Source: Agrobacterium rosae
GTDB taxonomy: Bacteria; Pseudomonadota; Alphaproteobacteria; Rhizobiales; Rhizobiaceae
NCBI RefSeq assembly: GCF_002915175.1
Contig: NZ_NXEJ01000001.1
Location: forward strand, 627 to 64,626
Length of the DNA: 64,000 nt
Reading direction: 5' to 3'
Under the pieces are notes generated by a model that made no database searches, was not told where the DNA came from, and saw only the letters and a program-made list of their open reading frames with translations. Made by a program: the position numbers and the translations under genes. Numbering within the stretch: position 1 is the first letter of the stretch; the number at the start of each line of letters is the position of its first letter. This document shows positions 25,188 to 35,594 of this stretch, piece after piece.

Positions 25188-27329
25188 TTATTCGGCAGCT
25201 TCGCCTTCGCTCTTCTTCTCAGCCGAAACTTCCTTGCCGGTTGCCTGATCGACAACCTTCATGGACAGGCGAACCTTGCCGCGCTCATCGAAGCCCATCA
25301 GCTTGACCCAAACCTTGTCGCCTTCCTTGACGACGTCGGAGGTCTTGGCAACACGGTCGGCTGCCAGCTGCGAGATGTGAACGAGGCCGTCACGTGCACC
25401 GAAGAAGTTGACGAATGCACCGAAGTCAGCGGTCTTCACGACCGTGCCTTCGTAGATCAGACCAACTTCAGGCTCTGCAACGATGGAATGAATCCACTTG
25501 CGGGCTGCTTCGATTTCCTTGCCCGAGGACGAGGCGATCTTCACGGTGCCATCGTCTTCGATGTTGATCTTCGCGCCGGTCTTTTCGACGATTTCGCGAA
25601 TGACCTTGCCGCCGGAGCCGATGACTTCACGGATTTTGTCGACCGGAATGTTCATGACTTCGATGCGTGGAGCAAATTCGCCGAGCTGCGAACGGCCTTC
25701 GGTTATGGCGTTGGCCATTTCGCCCAGGATGTGCGTACGACCGCCCTTTGCCTGCTCCAGAGCGACCTTCATGATCTCTTCGGTGATACCGGCGATCTTG
25801 ATGTCCATCTGCAGCGATGTGATGCCGTCGGCAGTACCCGCAACCTTGAAGTCCATATCGCCGAGGTGATCTTCGTCTCCGAGAATGTCGGAGAGAACGG
25901 CAAAGCGTTCACCTTCAAGGATCAGGCCCATGGCAATACCGGCCACTGGCTTGGCAAGCGGAACGCCTGCGTCCATCAGAGCGAGCGATGTGCCGCAAAC
26001 GGTTGCCATTGAGGACGAGCCGTTGGACTCGGTGATCTCGGAGACGACGCGCAGCGTGTAAGGGAACTGTTCGACCGATGGCAGCATCGGGCGGATTGCG
26101 CGCCATGCCAGCTTGCCGTGACCGATTTCGCGGCGGCCCGGGGAGCCCATGCGGCCTGTTTCACCAACCGAGTAGGGAGGGAAGTTGTAATGCAGAAGGA
26201 AGCGTTCCTTGTACATGCCCGTCAGGCTGTCCACGTACTGCTCGTCTTCGCCGGTGCCGAGTGTGGCAACAACGATGGCCTGGGTTTCGCCGCGTGTGAA
26301 GAGCGCCGAACCGTGCGTGCGTGGCAGCATGCCGACTTCAGACACGATCGGGCGAACGGTGGACAGGTCGCGACCGTCGATGCGGCTCTTGGTGTCCAGA
26401 ATGTTCCAGCGAACGATCTTCGCCTGAATGTGCTTGAAAACAGCGCCGATGACTTCGTTGGTGTACTTAGGTTCTGCACCTTCTGGGAAGAAGTGCGCCT
26501 TGACCTTGGCCTTGACGGCGTCGACTGCGTTGTAACGGGCAGCTTTTTCAGTGATCTTGTAGGCGTCGCGCAGTTCAGCTTCGGCAAGGCCGAGCATTTC
26601 TGTTTCGAGAGCGGAGAAATCTTCCGGCTCGAATTCGCGTGGTTCCTTGGCAGCAACTTCAGCCAGCTTGATGATGGCGTCGATGACCGGCTGGAAACCG
26701 CGATGACCGAACATCACAGCACCGAGCATGATCTCTTCGTTGAGTTCCTTGGCTTCCGATTCGACCATCAGGACGGCGTCCTGCGTGCCGGCAACGACCA
26801 GATCCAGAACCGACTCGTCCATCTCGTCGAGATGCGGGTTCAGAACATATTCGCCGTTGATGTAGCCGACGCGCGCGCCGCCGACTGGGCCCATGAAAGG
26901 AACGCCAGACAGTGTCAGGGCAGCAGAGGCCGCGACCATCGACAATACGTCCGGGTCATTTTCGAGGTCGTGCTGAATGACGGTGACGACAACCTGTGTG
27001 TCGTTCTTATAGCCTTCAGGAAACAGCGGGCGGATCGGGCGGTCGATCAGACGGGAAACCAGAGTTTCCTTTTCGGAAGGACGACCTTCGCGCTTGAAAT
27101 AGCCACCGGGTATCTTGCCGGCTGCGTAGGTCTTTTCCTGGTAGTTGACGGTCAGCGGGAAGAAATCCTGACCGGGCTTTGGCGACTTTGCGGAAACGAC
27201 GGTCGCAAGAACCATTGTCTCGCCGTAGGTTGCGATAACCGCACCATCGGCCTGACGGGCAACTTTGCCTGTCTCAAGTCTTAAAGGGCGGCCTGCCCAT
27301 TCGATTTCGACGGAATGTTGATTGAACAT
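25188..27329 (-). CDS. pnp: Polyribonucleotide nucleotidyltransferase (PNPase)
   Basis: Phosphorolytic 3'-5' exoribonuclease and degradosome component, 713 residues. Two RNase PH cores (about 1-230 and 300-550) are joined by a helical domain; the second core carries [20 protein letters not shown] and the active-site region [13 protein letters not shown] near residue 488. A KH domain ([20 protein letters not shown]) and an S1 domain ([19 protein letters not shown]) complete the C end. The ribosome site AAGGA precedes the ATG. As in E. coli it follows rpsO. Confidence 0.97.
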   Translation of the reverse strand: MFNQHSVEIEWAGRPLRLETGKVARQADGAVIATYGETMVLATVVSAKSPKPGQDFFPLTVNYQEKTYAAGKIPGGYFKREGRPSEKETLVSRLIDRPIRPLFPEGYKNDTQVVVTVIQHDLENDPDVLSMVAASAALTLSGVPFMGPVGGARVGYINGEYVLNPHLDEMDESVLDLVVAGTQDAVLMVESEAKELNEEIMLGAVMFGHRGFQPVIDAIIKLAEVAAKEPREFEPEDFSALETEMLGLAEAELRDAYKITEKAARYNAVDAVKAKVKAHFFPEGAEPKYTNEVIGAVFKHIQAKIVRWNILDTKSRIDGRDLSTVRPIVSEVGMLPRTHGSALFTRGETQAIVVATLGTGEDEQYVDSLTGMYKERFLLHYNFPPYSVGETGRMGSPGRREIGHGKLAWRAIRPMLPSVEQFPYTLRVVSEITESNGSSSMATVCGTSLALMDAGVPLAKPVAGIAMGLILEGERFAVLSDILGDEDHLGDMDFKVAGTADGITSLQMDIKIAGITEEIMKVALEQAKGGRTHILGEMANAITEGRSQLGEFAPRIEVMNIPVDKIREVIGSGGKVIREIVEKTGAKINIEDDGTVKIASSSGKEIEAARKWIHSIVAEPEVGLIYEGTVVKTADFGAFVNFFGARDGLVHISQLAADRVAKTSDVVKEGDKVWVKLMGFDERGKVRLSMKVVDQATGKEVSAEKKSEGEAAE

Positions 27330-27570
27330 ATCTTGTCCTTAAAAGAAGCCTCGGTTCTCACATCGAAGGAAAACACGCGGGCTTTAACACGTCACGGGCA
27401 AGACAGCTGGAGGCTTTGGAGCGGCATATCCATCGATATGCGGTGACGCGGTTCAGCGTAACAAAAGCATCCGGCAATCCTGCCCCATGACAGGTCATCG
27501 GTTTATTTCAGATGGCACCGGCCCATCCGGCCCATCTTCGTTTTCGGCGTCCTGTTAAGGACTGCCATAA

Positions 27571-27606
27571 GAAAACCGGCGGAAATTTCTTATCGAAACC
27601 CGCCGG
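27571..27606 (-). terminator. Terminator after rpsO
   Basis: CCGGCGG (27576-27582) pairs with CCGCCGG (27600-27606); on the minus strand TTTTCTT follows the stem. It lies just after the rpsO stop and partly separates pnp, which probably has its own promoter in 27330-27570. A second small dyad, GCATAT...ATATGC near 27425-27442, may be an RNase III or PNPase autoregulation site, but that is a guess. Confidence 0.8.
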
Positions 27607-27615
27607 GATTTGTTT

Positions 27616-27885
27616 TTAGCGGCGAATGCCGAGGGCACCGATCAGCTTGGTGTAACGGCTTTCGTCCTTCTTCTTGACGTAGTCGAGAAGCGAACGGCGG
27701 CTGGAAACCATGGTCAGAAGGCCACGACGCGAGTGGTTGTCCTTCTTGTGATCTTTGAAGTGGCCTGTCAGGTTGTTGATCCGTTCGGTCAAAATTGCGA
27801 CCTGAACTTCCGGCGAACCGGTATCACCTTCCTTGATGGCATATTCCTTGATGAGGGCGGCTTTGCGCTCTGCAGTAATCGACAT
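27616..27885 (-). CDS. rpsO: 30S ribosomal protein S15
   Basis: An 89-residue primary 16S rRNA-binding protein. It begins [16 protein letters not shown] and shows the rRNA-contact motifs [21 protein letters not shown] and [21 protein letters not shown] in order, ending IGALGIRR. The ATG at 27885 is used, giving standard length. Located between truB and pnp as in most Proteobacteria. Confidence 0.97.
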   Translation of the reverse strand: MSITAERKAALIKEYAIKEGDTGSPEVQVAILTERINNLTGHFKDHKKDNHSRRGLLTMVSSRRSLLDYVKKKDESRYTKLIGALGIRR

Positions 27886-27988
27886 CGGACGATCCTTTCT
27901 ATTTAAGGAAAAACGGGACGCCAAGCACCGGGATGTCGTCCAGCACTGGCCATTCATTAGCGCGGGCGCTGCCCAAGCTGCCGCTGCC

Positions 27989-28039
27989 TATAAACCAATT
28001 GGTCTATAAAGGAAAGAGGCGATTACCACCGCCCCTTTC
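27989..28039 (-). other. Palindrome and hairpin between truB and rpsO
   Basis: An almost perfect 20-base palindrome (27989-28008, core ACCAATTGGT flanked by TATA) lies next to a stem GAAAGAGGCG (28012-28021) / CGCCCCTTTC (28030-28039). On the minus strand the stem comes first and could slow or partly stop polymerase after truB (CTTTAT follows). The AT-rich palindrome may be the -10 region or operator of an rpsO promoter. Confidence 0.4.
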
Positions 28040-28061
28040 AGCCTATCAGTCGTTCGACGTT

Positions 28062-29009
28062 TTAGCCGAAAACGCGTTTGGGACGGAATTCGCCTTCTGC
28101 GATGTCGCCAATGGCAACCAGCTTACCGCGCGCGGTGGCATAGGCATCCGTTTCCTGCGTCGGCGCATCGCGGCCGCGTAACAGAATAGGGTTGCCCATT
28201 TTCAGCCGATGGGCCTGGTCATCGTTGATGATGAGGTGAGGCAGGGATGAGAGGGCTTCAGACGTATCGATCAGATAGGCATCAAGTGCTGCCAGTCTCT
28301 CGTCCCGGTCTTCGATGGCCTCGAATTCGACCAGCTTTTCAAGCGGAACCATCGCGTCTTCCGCAAAGGGTGCGACCATGGAACGGCGGAGCTGCGAAAT
28401 GAAGCCATAGCAGCCGAGATCACGGCCGAGATCGCGCGCCAACGCACGGACATAGGTGCCTTTTCCGCATTCCACTTCGAAATGTGCAGTATCGGCATCC
28501 GGGCAGGCGAGGAGGGTGATGCGGTGAATTTCAACTTCGCGCGCTGGAATTTCGACCGCTTCGCCGCTGCGGGCAAGATCATAAGCCCGCTCACCGGCAA
28601 TCTTGATGGCCGAAAACTGCGGCGGGGTCTGAAATATGGTGCCGGTATAGTTGGGCAGCAAATCCCGGATCGCCTGTTCAGCAGGACGGTTGGTCGATGA
28701 GTTCAGAACATCGCCTTCCATATCGTCGGTGGTACGTTCTTCGCCCCAGGTGACCGTAAACTCATAGATTTTACGGCCATCCATGACATAAGGAACGGTC
28801 TTGGTAGCATCACCCAACGCAATCGGCAGCATGCCGGAAGCCAAAGGGTCAAGCGTTCCGGCGTGTCCGGCCTTCTGGGCGTTGAACAGCCATTTGATCT
28901 TCGAGACGGCTTCAGTCGAGCCGAAATCGAAAGGCTTGTCGAGGATGATCCAGCCGGAAATCGGCCGTCCCTTGGGTTTACGATTTTGCTGTTTACGTGG
29001 TTTGGACAT
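28062..29009 (-). CDS. truB: tRNA pseudouridine-55 synthase
   Basis: Makes the universal pseudouridine 55 in the tRNA T loop. The catalytic Asp is in [15 protein letters not shown] (near residue 55), followed by [15 protein letters not shown] and the [13 protein letters not shown] motif near 180. The length of 315 residues fits the bacterial family with its C-terminal extension. The stop of rbfA lies three bases upstream. Confidence 0.95.
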   Translation of the reverse strand: MSKPRKQQNRKPKGRPISGWIILDKPFDFGSTEAVSKIKWLFNAQKAGHAGTLDPLASGMLPIALGDATKTVPYVMDGRKIYEFTVTWGEERTTDDMEGDVLNSSTNRPAEQAIRDLLPNYTGTIFQTPPQFSAIKIAGERAYDLARSGEAVEIPAREVEIHRITLLACPDADTAHFEVECGKGTYVRALARDLGRDLGCYGFISQLRRSMVAPFAEDAMVPLEKLVEFEAIEDRDERLAALDAYLIDTSEALSSLPHLIINDDQAHRLKMGNPILLRGRDAPTQETDAYATARGKLVAIGDIAEGEFRPKRVFG

Positions 29010-29012
29010 GCT

Positions 29013-29429
29013 TCAATTCTGTTCGTCGTCTTTATCGTTTGAAGGTCCCAGATCGCGCTGTACCTCCGGCGAGCGCAGGAGCGCGTCGATCTTCTTGTAA
29101 TTGTCGAAGCTGGTATCGTCGCGGAAACGCAGTTCCGGCACATATTTCAGCTGCCGCAAATTTGGGCCGAGCCGACCACGAAGAAACTTGGCGTGGCGGT
29201 TCAATGCTGTGATCGTATCGGTGTGGTCGTCAACGCCAATCGGCGTCACATAGGCGGTTGCGATTTTGAGGTCGGTCGACATGCGCACTTCCGAAACGGA
29301 AATCACCGTCTTTTCGATCAGATCGTCATTCACTTCTCCGCGCTGTAGAATCTGAGTGATCGCAGCGCGCACCTGTTCGCCAACACGCAGCATGCGTTGC
29401 GAGGGAGCGGATGATGTTACTTTTGCCAT
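29013..29429 (-). CDS. rbfA: 30S ribosome-binding factor RbfA
   Basis: A cold-adaptation and 16S maturation factor with a KH-like fold. The opening [20 protein letters not shown] and the later [24 protein letters not shown] are clear RbfA signatures. The start is the ATG at 29429 (MAKVTSSAP); a TTG at 29438 is in frame. It is 138 residues with an acidic C-terminal tail. Part of the infB operon. Confidence 0.95.
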   Translation of the reverse strand: MAKVTSSAPSQRMLRVGEQVRAAITQILQRGEVNDDLIEKTVISVSEVRMSTDLKIATAYVTPIGVDDHTDTITALNRHAKFLRGRLGPNLRQLKYVPELRFRDDTSFDNYKKIDALLRSPEVQRDLGPSNDKDDEQN

Positions 29430-29454
29430 TTTTATCAAGCCTCAAACAGAGCGA

Positions 29455-29473
29455 GCGCCGGTTAAGCCGGCGC
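29455..29473 (-). other. Hairpin between infB and rbfA
   Basis: GCGCCGG (29455-29461) pairs with CCGGCGC (29467-29473). No U-run follows, so it is more likely an mRNA processing or stability element than a terminator. Confidence 0.5.
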
Positions 29474-29504
29474 CCGACAGTTTTCTTGTGTTGCGGCGAA
29501 ACGC

Positions 29505-32255
29505 TTAGAGCGTTCTGGTGATGTGCTCTACGCGGAAGCACTCGATGGTATCGCCCGCACGGATGTCTTCGTAGTTCTCGAACGCCATACCGCACTCCTG
29601 ACCGACCGGCACTTCGCCGACTTCGTCCTTGAAGCGCTTGAGCGTCTTGAGCTTGCCTTCGTGGATGACGACGTTGTCGCGCACCAGACGAACACCAGCA
29701 CCACGTTCCACCTTGCCTTCGACCACACGGCAACCGGCAACCTTGCCGACCTTGGTGATGTTGAAGACTTCCAGGATTTCGGCGTTGCCGAGGAAGGTCT
29801 CGCGACGTTCCGGAGACAGAAGGCCCGACATTGCCGACTTCACGTCATCCACCAGATCGTAGATGATGTTGTAGTAGCGAATTTCGATCCCAGCCCGTTC
29901 AGCCGCCTGACGTGCTTGCACGTTGGCACGAACGTTGAAGCCGATGATGGCCGCGTTCGATGCTTCGGCGAGCGAAATATCCGACTCTGTGATGCCACCG
30001 GCACCCGAGTGAATGATGCGAGCGCGAACTTCGTCCGTGCCGAGCTTGTCCAGCGAACCGATAATCGCTTCGATGGAACCCTGCACGTCGCCCTTGATGA
30101 GCAGAGGGAAGTCCTTGCGGCCTGTCGACTGCAACTGCGTCATCATCTGTTCGAGCGAGCCGCGCTGACCGGTCTGACGGGCAACAGCCTTATCGCGGGT
30201 CAAACGCTGACGGTATTCTGCGATTTCGCGAGCACGGCTCTCGTTTTCAACAACCGCGAAGCGATCACCGGCAGACGGTGTACCGGAGAGACCGAGAACC
30301 TCGACCGGCATGGCCGGACCGGCTTCCTTGACGTGTTCACCCTTGTCATTGACGAGGGCGCGAACACGGCCCCACTGGTCGCCGGCCACGATGATCTGGC
30401 CCGGACGCAAGACGCCCTTCTGAACCAGAATGGTAGCAACGGAACCACGGCCACGATCAAGCTGAGCTTCGATGACCGTACCTTCAGCCGTGCGGCTCAA
30501 GTTAGCCTTCAGGTCGAGAATTTCGGCCTGGAGAAGAACGGCTTCGAGAAGCTTGTCGAGGTTGAGCTTGTTCTTGGCGGAGACTTCCACGTCAAGAACT
30601 TCACCGCCCATGGATTCCACGAACACTTCGTGCTGCAACAGCTGCTGACGAACCTTTTCAGGGTTTGCCTCGTGCTTGTCGATCTTGTTGATCGCGACGA
30701 TGATCGGCACACCAGCGGCTTTCGCGTGGTTGATCGATTCAATCGTCTGCGGCATCACGCTGTCATCGGCTGCAACCACCAGAATGGCGATGTCGGTTGC
30801 CTGTGCACCACGAGCACGCATGGCCGTAAAGGCGGCGTGACCGGGGGTGTCGATGAAGGTGATCTTGTGACCGTTCTTTTCGACCTGATATGCACCGATA
30901 TGCTGGGTGATGCCACCGGCTTCACCTGAAACGACGCTGGTCTGACGGATAGCGTCGAGCAGCGATGTCTTGCCGTGGTCGACGTGACCCATGATGGTGA
31001 CGACAGGAGGACGCGAAACCAGTTCGCCGCCGCCATCTTCGTCCGAGACGTTGAAGATGCCTTCTTCGATGTCGGATTCAGACACGCGCTTGACGGTGTG
31101 GCCGAATTCGCCAGCGATGATTTCAGCCAGATCGGCGTCGATGACGTCGCCCGGCTTCATCATCTGACCTTCCTTCATCAGATACTTGATCACATCGACA
31201 GCCCGTTCGGACATACGCTGCGACAGTTCCTGAATGGTGATGGTCTCAGGCAGAATAACTTCGCGCATGACCTTTTCGCGCGTTTCCTGCATCTGGCCGC
31301 GACGGAATTTTTCCTGACGACGGCGCATGGCAGAGAGCGAGCGGCCACGGGCCTGACCGTCTTCTTCCAGATTGGACGTAACGGTCAGCTTGCCACGACG
31401 GCGCTCTTCTTCCGTCTTGAGGCGAGCGGCAGGCTTGGCCGGAACCGGCGCTGTGATCTTGCCGCGAACCGGTACGCCGGTACGGCGAGCGCCGCGATCG
31501 TCTTCTTCTTCGCCAGCGCGGCGGCCACGTGGGCCAGCGCTGTCGATCGGTGTCGGGGCAGCAGGTGCCGTGCGTGTCGTCTGAGGACGCGCATCTGGAC
31601 GACCGGTGCTGGCAGGCGTTCTGCTGGCGGCCGGTGCCGGTGTAATCTCGGCCGGTGCCTGAACTGGAGCGGGTGCCGGTGCCGTCTTGGCGGCGAGGGC
31701 TTCCTCAGCGGCGCGGCGCGCAGCCTCTTCCTTTTCGGCCACGGCACGGGCTTCGTCTTCTACCTTGCGGCGTGCTTCGTCTTCGGCGCGCTGCTTGGCT
31801 TCAATGATGTCGCGAGCCTGAGCTTCTGCAAGAGCCCGACGGCGTGCATCCATTTCGCCAGCCGAAAGGTCATGCAGGACGGCACCACGTGGGCGGTCCG
31901 GCTGACGCTGTGGCTGCGAAGACGGCGCAGAGCGATTCTGATTGTTGTTATTGTTCTGGTTGCCAGACTGGTAAGGCCGCTGCGACTGAGGCTGCTGCGG
32001 GCGCTGTGCTGCTGCGGGCGTTGCAGCAGGTGCTGCCGGCCGGGCAGGCTGCGGCGCTGCCGTCACCGTTGGCGTAATGGGCTTTTCGTCTTCAGGACGC
32101 AATGGGCGGCGTTTGCGTGTCTCCACGACAACCGCGTTGGTGCGACCACGACCCATATCCTGACGCACAGTTCCCGTCGACGCTCCGCTCGGCTTGAGGG
32201 TGAGAGTCTTCTTGGGCTGTGCGTTGAGTGTCTTGTCGTCGTTGTTCTCGGTCAT
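29505..32255 (-). CDS. infB: Translation initiation factor IF-2
   Basis: GTPase that brings fMet-tRNA to the 30S subunit. The 916 residues comprise a long Ala/Pro/Gln-rich N-terminal region (about 1-330, with a charged [22 protein letters not shown] helix), an IF2 N domain, then the GTPase domain with G1 [13 protein letters not shown]3 DTPGHAAF and G4 NKID, and domains II-IV to the C end. The start ATG has an AAGGAACGGGA site. The low-complexity N terminus is typical of rhizobial IF-2. Confidence 0.97.
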   Translation of the reverse strand: MTENNDDKTLNAQPKKTLTLKPSGASTGTVRQDMGRGRTNAVVVETRKRRPLRPEDEKPITPTVTAAPQPARPAAPAATPAAAQRPQQPQSQRPYQSGNQNNNNNQNRSAPSSQPQRQPDRPRGAVLHDLSAGEMDARRRALAEAQARDIIEAKQRAEDEARRKVEDEARAVAEKEEAARRAAEEALAAKTAPAPAPVQAPAEITPAPAASRTPASTGRPDARPQTTRTAPAAPTPIDSAGPRGRRAGEEEDDRGARRTGVPVRGKITAPVPAKPAARLKTEEERRRGKLTVTSNLEEDGQARGRSLSAMRRRQEKFRRGQMQETREKVMREVILPETITIQELSQRMSERAVDVIKYLMKEGQMMKPGDVIDADLAEIIAGEFGHTVKRVSESDIEEGIFNVSDEDGGGELVSRPPVVTIMGHVDHGKTSLLDAIRQTSVVSGEAGGITQHIGAYQVEKNGHKITFIDTPGHAAFTAMRARGAQATDIAILVVAADDSVMPQTIESINHAKAAGVPIIVAINKIDKHEANPEKVRQQLLQHEVFVESMGGEVLDVEVSAKNKLNLDKLLEAVLLQAEILDLKANLSRTAEGTVIEAQLDRGRGSVATILVQKGVLRPGQIIVAGDQWGRVRALVNDKGEHVKEAGPAMPVEVLGLSGTPSAGDRFAVVENESRAREIAEYRQRLTRDKAVARQTGQRGSLEQMMTQLQSTGRKDFPLLIKGDVQGSIEAIIGSLDKLGTDEVRARIIHSGAGGITESDISLAEASNAAIIGFNVRANVQARQAAERAGIEIRYYNIIYDLVDDVKSAMSGLLSPERRETFLGNAEILEVFNITKVGKVAGCRVVEGKVERGAGVRLVRDNVVIHEGKLKTLKRFKDEVGEVPVGQECGMAFENYEDIRAGDTIECFRVEHITRTL

Positions 32256-32357
32256 TCCGTTCCCGTTCCTTCGGACGAGAGCCGGATGACATTCATCAGG
32301 CCCTGTCTTTAACTAGCTGCATCCGAACGCGGTGGCGGATATCGTCCGATGACCGCG

Positions 32358-33050
32358 TCATTGTTCTGTCCGGGCAGCGTCTAAATCCGCTTGAGGTTGA
32401 TCGCCATTGCGATACCGCTCGAGCATCTTTGCGCGCTTCACTACACCTTCACCCGCCTGCCCTGCAAGCACGCAAGCATGGATAAAAGCATTCTGGCCCA
32501 TCAGTTCGTCCATTTCCTGCTCACTGAAGAGCCGAAAGGACGGTATTTCAGTCTCGGCACCTGAGCCGAGCGTCCAGGCCTTGCGGGCCTGATTTATCTT
32601 TCTCACGCCATCAGGCGCTGCATCCGTGGCGTGAAACACCGCAATGGCCTTTCCCGAACGCACGGCGGCATCGACTTTCGTAGCGCCGGAGATGAACTGA
32701 CTAGCCTTGCGGGCCATGCTGATCATTCCGGCCAGTTGCTGTGCCATCAGCCGGTCCATCATATCCAGAAGGTCCGGTCCGGCTTTCACATCCGTCTTCA
32801 AGGCGCGCGCGAAAAGCTTCTTCGCGATGGCCTTTTCGATCAGGGCGCGCTCGGGTGTGACCCAGCAACCGCGCCCCGGCAATTGGCGTTTCAGATCCGG
32901 AACCACACTCTGGTCCGGGCCTGCGACAAAGCGGATCAGCTCATCTGGCGATCCGATTTGCCGTGTCACAATGCACATCCGCTCGCTTGCGGTACCTTCG
33001 AACTGCTCGTCATCGAACAGTTCGTCCGGCTGATGCGCTTGCGACATCAT
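32358..33050 (-). CDS. YlxR-L7Ae fusion RNA-binding protein
   Basis: A 230-residue protein joining two domains. The N-terminal YlxR/DUF448 domain (about 20-105) has RMCIVTRQIGSPDELIRFV and the GRGCWVTPE motif. The C-terminal part (about 110-195) is L7Ae/YlxQ-like: QLAGMISMARKASQFISGATKV. In many Firmicutes these are two separate genes between nusA and infB. The ATG overlaps the nusA stop (ATGA) and a second ATG follows directly. It likely binds rRNA or tRNA during ribosome assembly. Confidence 0.88.
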   Translation of the reverse strand: MMSQAHQPDELFDDEQFEGTASERMCIVTRQIGSPDELIRFVAGPDQSVVPDLKRQLPGRGCWVTPERALIEKAIAKKLFARALKTDVKAGPDLLDMMDRLMAQQLAGMISMARKASQFISGATKVDAAVRSGKAIAVFHATDAAPDGVRKINQARKAWTLGSGAETEIPSFRLFSEQEMDELMGQNAFIHACVLAGQAGEGVVKRAKMLERYRNGDQPQADLDAARTEQ

Positions 33051-34657
33051 TCCTGTTCGGCGGTATCCGCCTCCTCGGTCGCTGCTGCTTCCTGCTGTGC
33101 GGCAAGATCTTCAGCTGTGATCCAGCCAGCCAGAAGGCGAGCCTGAACGATCATGTTTTCAGCTTCAACGCGCGACACGTCGAGTTTGGAGAACGTGCCT
33201 TCGAACTTCTTTGTCTCGCCGTCCTTGCGTTCGCTCCAGCCAACCAGATCGTCGGCGGCGCAGCCTGCAAAGTCTTCGATGTTCTTGACGCCTTCTTCGC
33301 CCAGCGCGACCAGCATCTGCGATGTCAGGCCGTCGATCTGGCGCAGTTCGTCGGAAACACCGAGTTCCTTGCGCTTTGCGTCCATTTCGGTCTCGATACG
33401 CTCGAGATACTCCTTGGCGCGGGTCTGGATTTCAACGGCTGTGTCTTCATCGAAACCGTCGATGGACGAAATTTCGCTCAAGTCCACATAGGCCAGTTCT
33501 TCGACCTGCGCGAAGCCTTCGGATGCCAGAACCTGGCCGACCATCTCGTCCACATCCAGGGCTTCCATGAAGATGCCGGTGCGTTCGTTGAATTCCTTCT
33601 GGCGGCGCTCGGACTCTTCGGCTTCCGTCATGATGTCGATGTCCCAGCCGGTCAGCTGCGATGCCAGGCGTACGTTCTGGCCGCGACGACCGATGGCCAG
33701 CGACAGCTGTTCATCGGGAACGACGACTTCGATACGCTCTGCCTCTTCATCGAGAACGACCTTGGAAACTTCAGCAGGCTGAAGGGCGTTGACGATGAAG
33801 GATGCCGGGTCCTGGGACCAAGGGATGATGTCGATCTTTTCGCCTTGGAGCTCGCCGACAACGGCCTGAACACGCGAACCACGCATACCGACGCAAGCGC
33901 CGACCGGATCGATCGAGCTGTCGTTGGAGATAACGGCGATCTTGGCGCGCGAACCTGGGTCGCGGGCAACCGACTTGATCTGGATGATGCCGTCGTAGAT
34001 TTCAGGCACTTCCATGGTGAAGAGCTTGACCATGAACTGCGGATGCGTACGCGACAGGAAAATCTGCGGGCCGCGCTGTTCGCGGCGCACGTCGTAGACG
34101 AAGGCACGAACGCGGTCGCCGTAACGCAGGTTTTCCCGAGGAATCATCTCGTCACGACGGATGATGCCTTCACCACGACCGAGATCGACGATGACGTTGC
34201 CATATTCGACGCGCTTGACGGTGCCGTTGATGATTTCGCCGATGCGGTCCTTGAACTCGTCATACTGGCGGTCACGCTCGGCTTCACGAACCTTCTGGAC
34301 GATGACCTGCTTGGCGGACTGTGCGGCAATACGACCGAAATCCATTGGCGGCAGCGGATCGGCAATGTAATCGCCGATCTTGGCGTCGACGTTACGGTCG
34401 CGGGCCAGCTCCAGCGGAATTTGTGTGCCGTAGTCTTCGGCCTTTTCCACCACTTCGAGCAGACGCTGCAAGCGGATTTCACCCGTCTTGGAGTTGATGT
34501 CAGCGCGAATATTGGTCTCGGAACCATAACGAGAGCGGGCAGCCTTCTGGATGGCGTCAGCCATCGCGGCGAGCACGATTTCGCGGTCGATGACCTTTTC
34601 TCGTGCAACAGCATCGGCGATCTGCAGAAGCTCAAGCCGGTTAGCACTCACTGCCAT
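33047..34657 (-). CDS. nusA: Transcription elongation/termination factor NusA
   Basis: Modulates pausing, termination and antitermination by RNA polymerase. Domains in order over 536 residues: N-terminal polymerase-binding domain (about 1-125), S1 (about 133-200, [16 protein letters not shown]), two KH domains ([18 protein letters not shown] near 240 and [17 protein letters not shown] near 310), then helix-hairpin-helix repeats and a Glu-rich tail. The start ATG at 34657 gives [20 protein letters not shown]. Confidence 0.97.
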   Translation of the reverse strand: MAVSANRLELLQIADAVAREKVIDREIVLAAMADAIQKAARSRYGSETNIRADINSKTGEIRLQRLLEVVEKAEDYGTQIPLELARDRNVDAKIGDYIADPLPPMDFGRIAAQSAKQVIVQKVREAERDRQYDEFKDRIGEIINGTVKRVEYGNVIVDLGRGEGIIRRDEMIPRENLRYGDRVRAFVYDVRREQRGPQIFLSRTHPQFMVKLFTMEVPEIYDGIIQIKSVARDPGSRAKIAVISNDSSIDPVGACVGMRGSRVQAVVGELQGEKIDIIPWSQDPASFIVNALQPAEVSKVVLDEEAERIEVVVPDEQLSLAIGRRGQNVRLASQLTGWDIDIMTEAEESERRQKEFNERTGIFMEALDVDEMVGQVLASEGFAQVEELAYVDLSEISSIDGFDEDTAVEIQTRAKEYLERIETEMDAKRKELGVSDELRQIDGLTSQMLVALGEEGVKNIEDFAGCAADDLVGWSERKDGETKKFEGTFSKLDVSRVEAENMIVQARLLAGWITAEDLAAQQEAAATEEADTAEQE

Positions 34658-34723
34658 GTTTTTGTCTCCGTAATTCGCAAGTTGCGTTCTGCCCGTGTGT
34701 CAGGGCTTACGTGGTAATTAGAA

Positions 34724-35311
34724 TTAGTCTTCGTCTGCTTCTTCGTTCTGGTTGGCAGCGGCTGCGGCCTTGGCCTGCTTATCCGCCTTCAACGCGTCAC
34801 GAATGAGGTCATCCGTCAAAACCAGCTTGGCATCCGAAAGCGTGTTGAACGGGATCAGAACCACAGGCTCCTCACCATAGGCGATCTGGTCACGTTCAAG
34901 CTTGAAGCCGTCAGCTTCGATCTCAGCGATCTTGCCACGGAAGCGCTTGCGGTTGTCCACCAGGATCGATGTCTCGATCTTGACAATATGGCCCTGCCAG
35001 CGAGCGAAATCCGTCTTGCGCACCATCGGCCGATCGATGCCGGGCGACGACACTTCAAGATGATACGCCTTCTCGACGGGATCTTCCACATCAAGAACAG
35101 GTGAAATGGCCAGCGAGACCGCTTCGCAATCCTGAACGGTCATGGTGCCGTCTTCGCGCTCCGCCATCACCTGCAATGTCGAACCGTTCTGGTTGGAGAG
35201 GCGAACCCTGACCAGCAGAAAGCCCATGCCAGTCAACACCGGCTCGATGATTTCTGCGATGCGCTGGTCCACGCCTGTTTCGGTTATCAGTCTTGGTTCG
35301 GCTTCAGCCAT
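34724..35311 (-). CDS. rimP: Ribosome maturation factor RimP
   Basis: Needed for 30S maturation. The N-terminal domain shows [15 protein letters not shown], then [21 protein letters not shown] near residue 90, the family signature. The 195 residues end in an Ala/Glu-rich tail. First gene of the operon, preceded by an attenuator-like hairpin and promoter. Confidence 0.95.
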   Translation of the reverse strand: MAEAEPRLITETGVDQRIAEIIEPVLTGMGFLLVRVRLSNQNGSTLQVMAEREDGTMTVQDCEAVSLAISPVLDVEDPVEKAYHLEVSSPGIDRPMVRKTDFARWQGHIVKIETSILVDNRKRFRGKIAEIEADGFKLERDQIAYGEEPVVLIPFNTLSDAKLVLTDDLIRDALKADKQAKAAAAANQNEEADED

Positions 35312-35374
35312 TCTGGTCTTCCGGTCTTTATGTCTAACCGGAAACGCTTTGCACCGGTTTTAGGGCGCCTAACG

Positions 35375-35404
35375 AAAAAGAGCGGAGCCTTTCGGCCCCA
35401 CTCT
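35375..35404 (-). terminator. Terminator-like hairpin in the rimP leader
   Basis: Plus-strand AGAGCGGAGCC (35379-35389) pairs with GGCCCCACTCT (35394-35404), giving on the minus strand an 11-bp stem (two wobbles) with a GAAA tetraloop followed by five T. It lies about 63 bases before the rimP ATG and about 20 bases after the predicted transcription start. Premature terminators before rimP have been described in alphaproteobacteria (the rimP leader motif), so this probably attenuates the whole operon. Confidence 0.7.
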
Positions 35405-35432
35405 TCATCAGACGATCAAGAATTTGATTGCA

Positions 35433-35461
35433 CGTATAACTGCTTATGCCCGACATTGCAA
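35433..35461 (-). promoter_or_regulatory. Candidate promoter of the rimP operon
   Basis: On the minus strand TTGCAA (35461-35456) and TATACG (35438-35433) are spaced 17 bases apart. This would place the start near 35426 and give a leader of about 115 bases that includes the terminator-like hairpin. Confidence 0.5.
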
Positions 35462-35594
35462 GGAAAAGCCGGAGTGCAACGAAATTGGCTTTCGTCACAA
35501 TTTCAGCACAGGTCAGTTAGAAACAGTGGCGTCCTCTTAATCGGCGTCTATACTGACGCAAAGAATAAACACCAATCGCATCATTGGACTGCCC

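Noticed and set aside
29523..32312. Two long plus-strand openings opposite infB
   Set aside because: Antisense shadows of a GC-rich gene with repetitive N-terminal codons.
32963..34717. A 584-codon plus-strand opening opposite nusA
   Set aside because: It is the antisense shadow of nusA; the minus frame has full NusA domains and the plus product shows no family.
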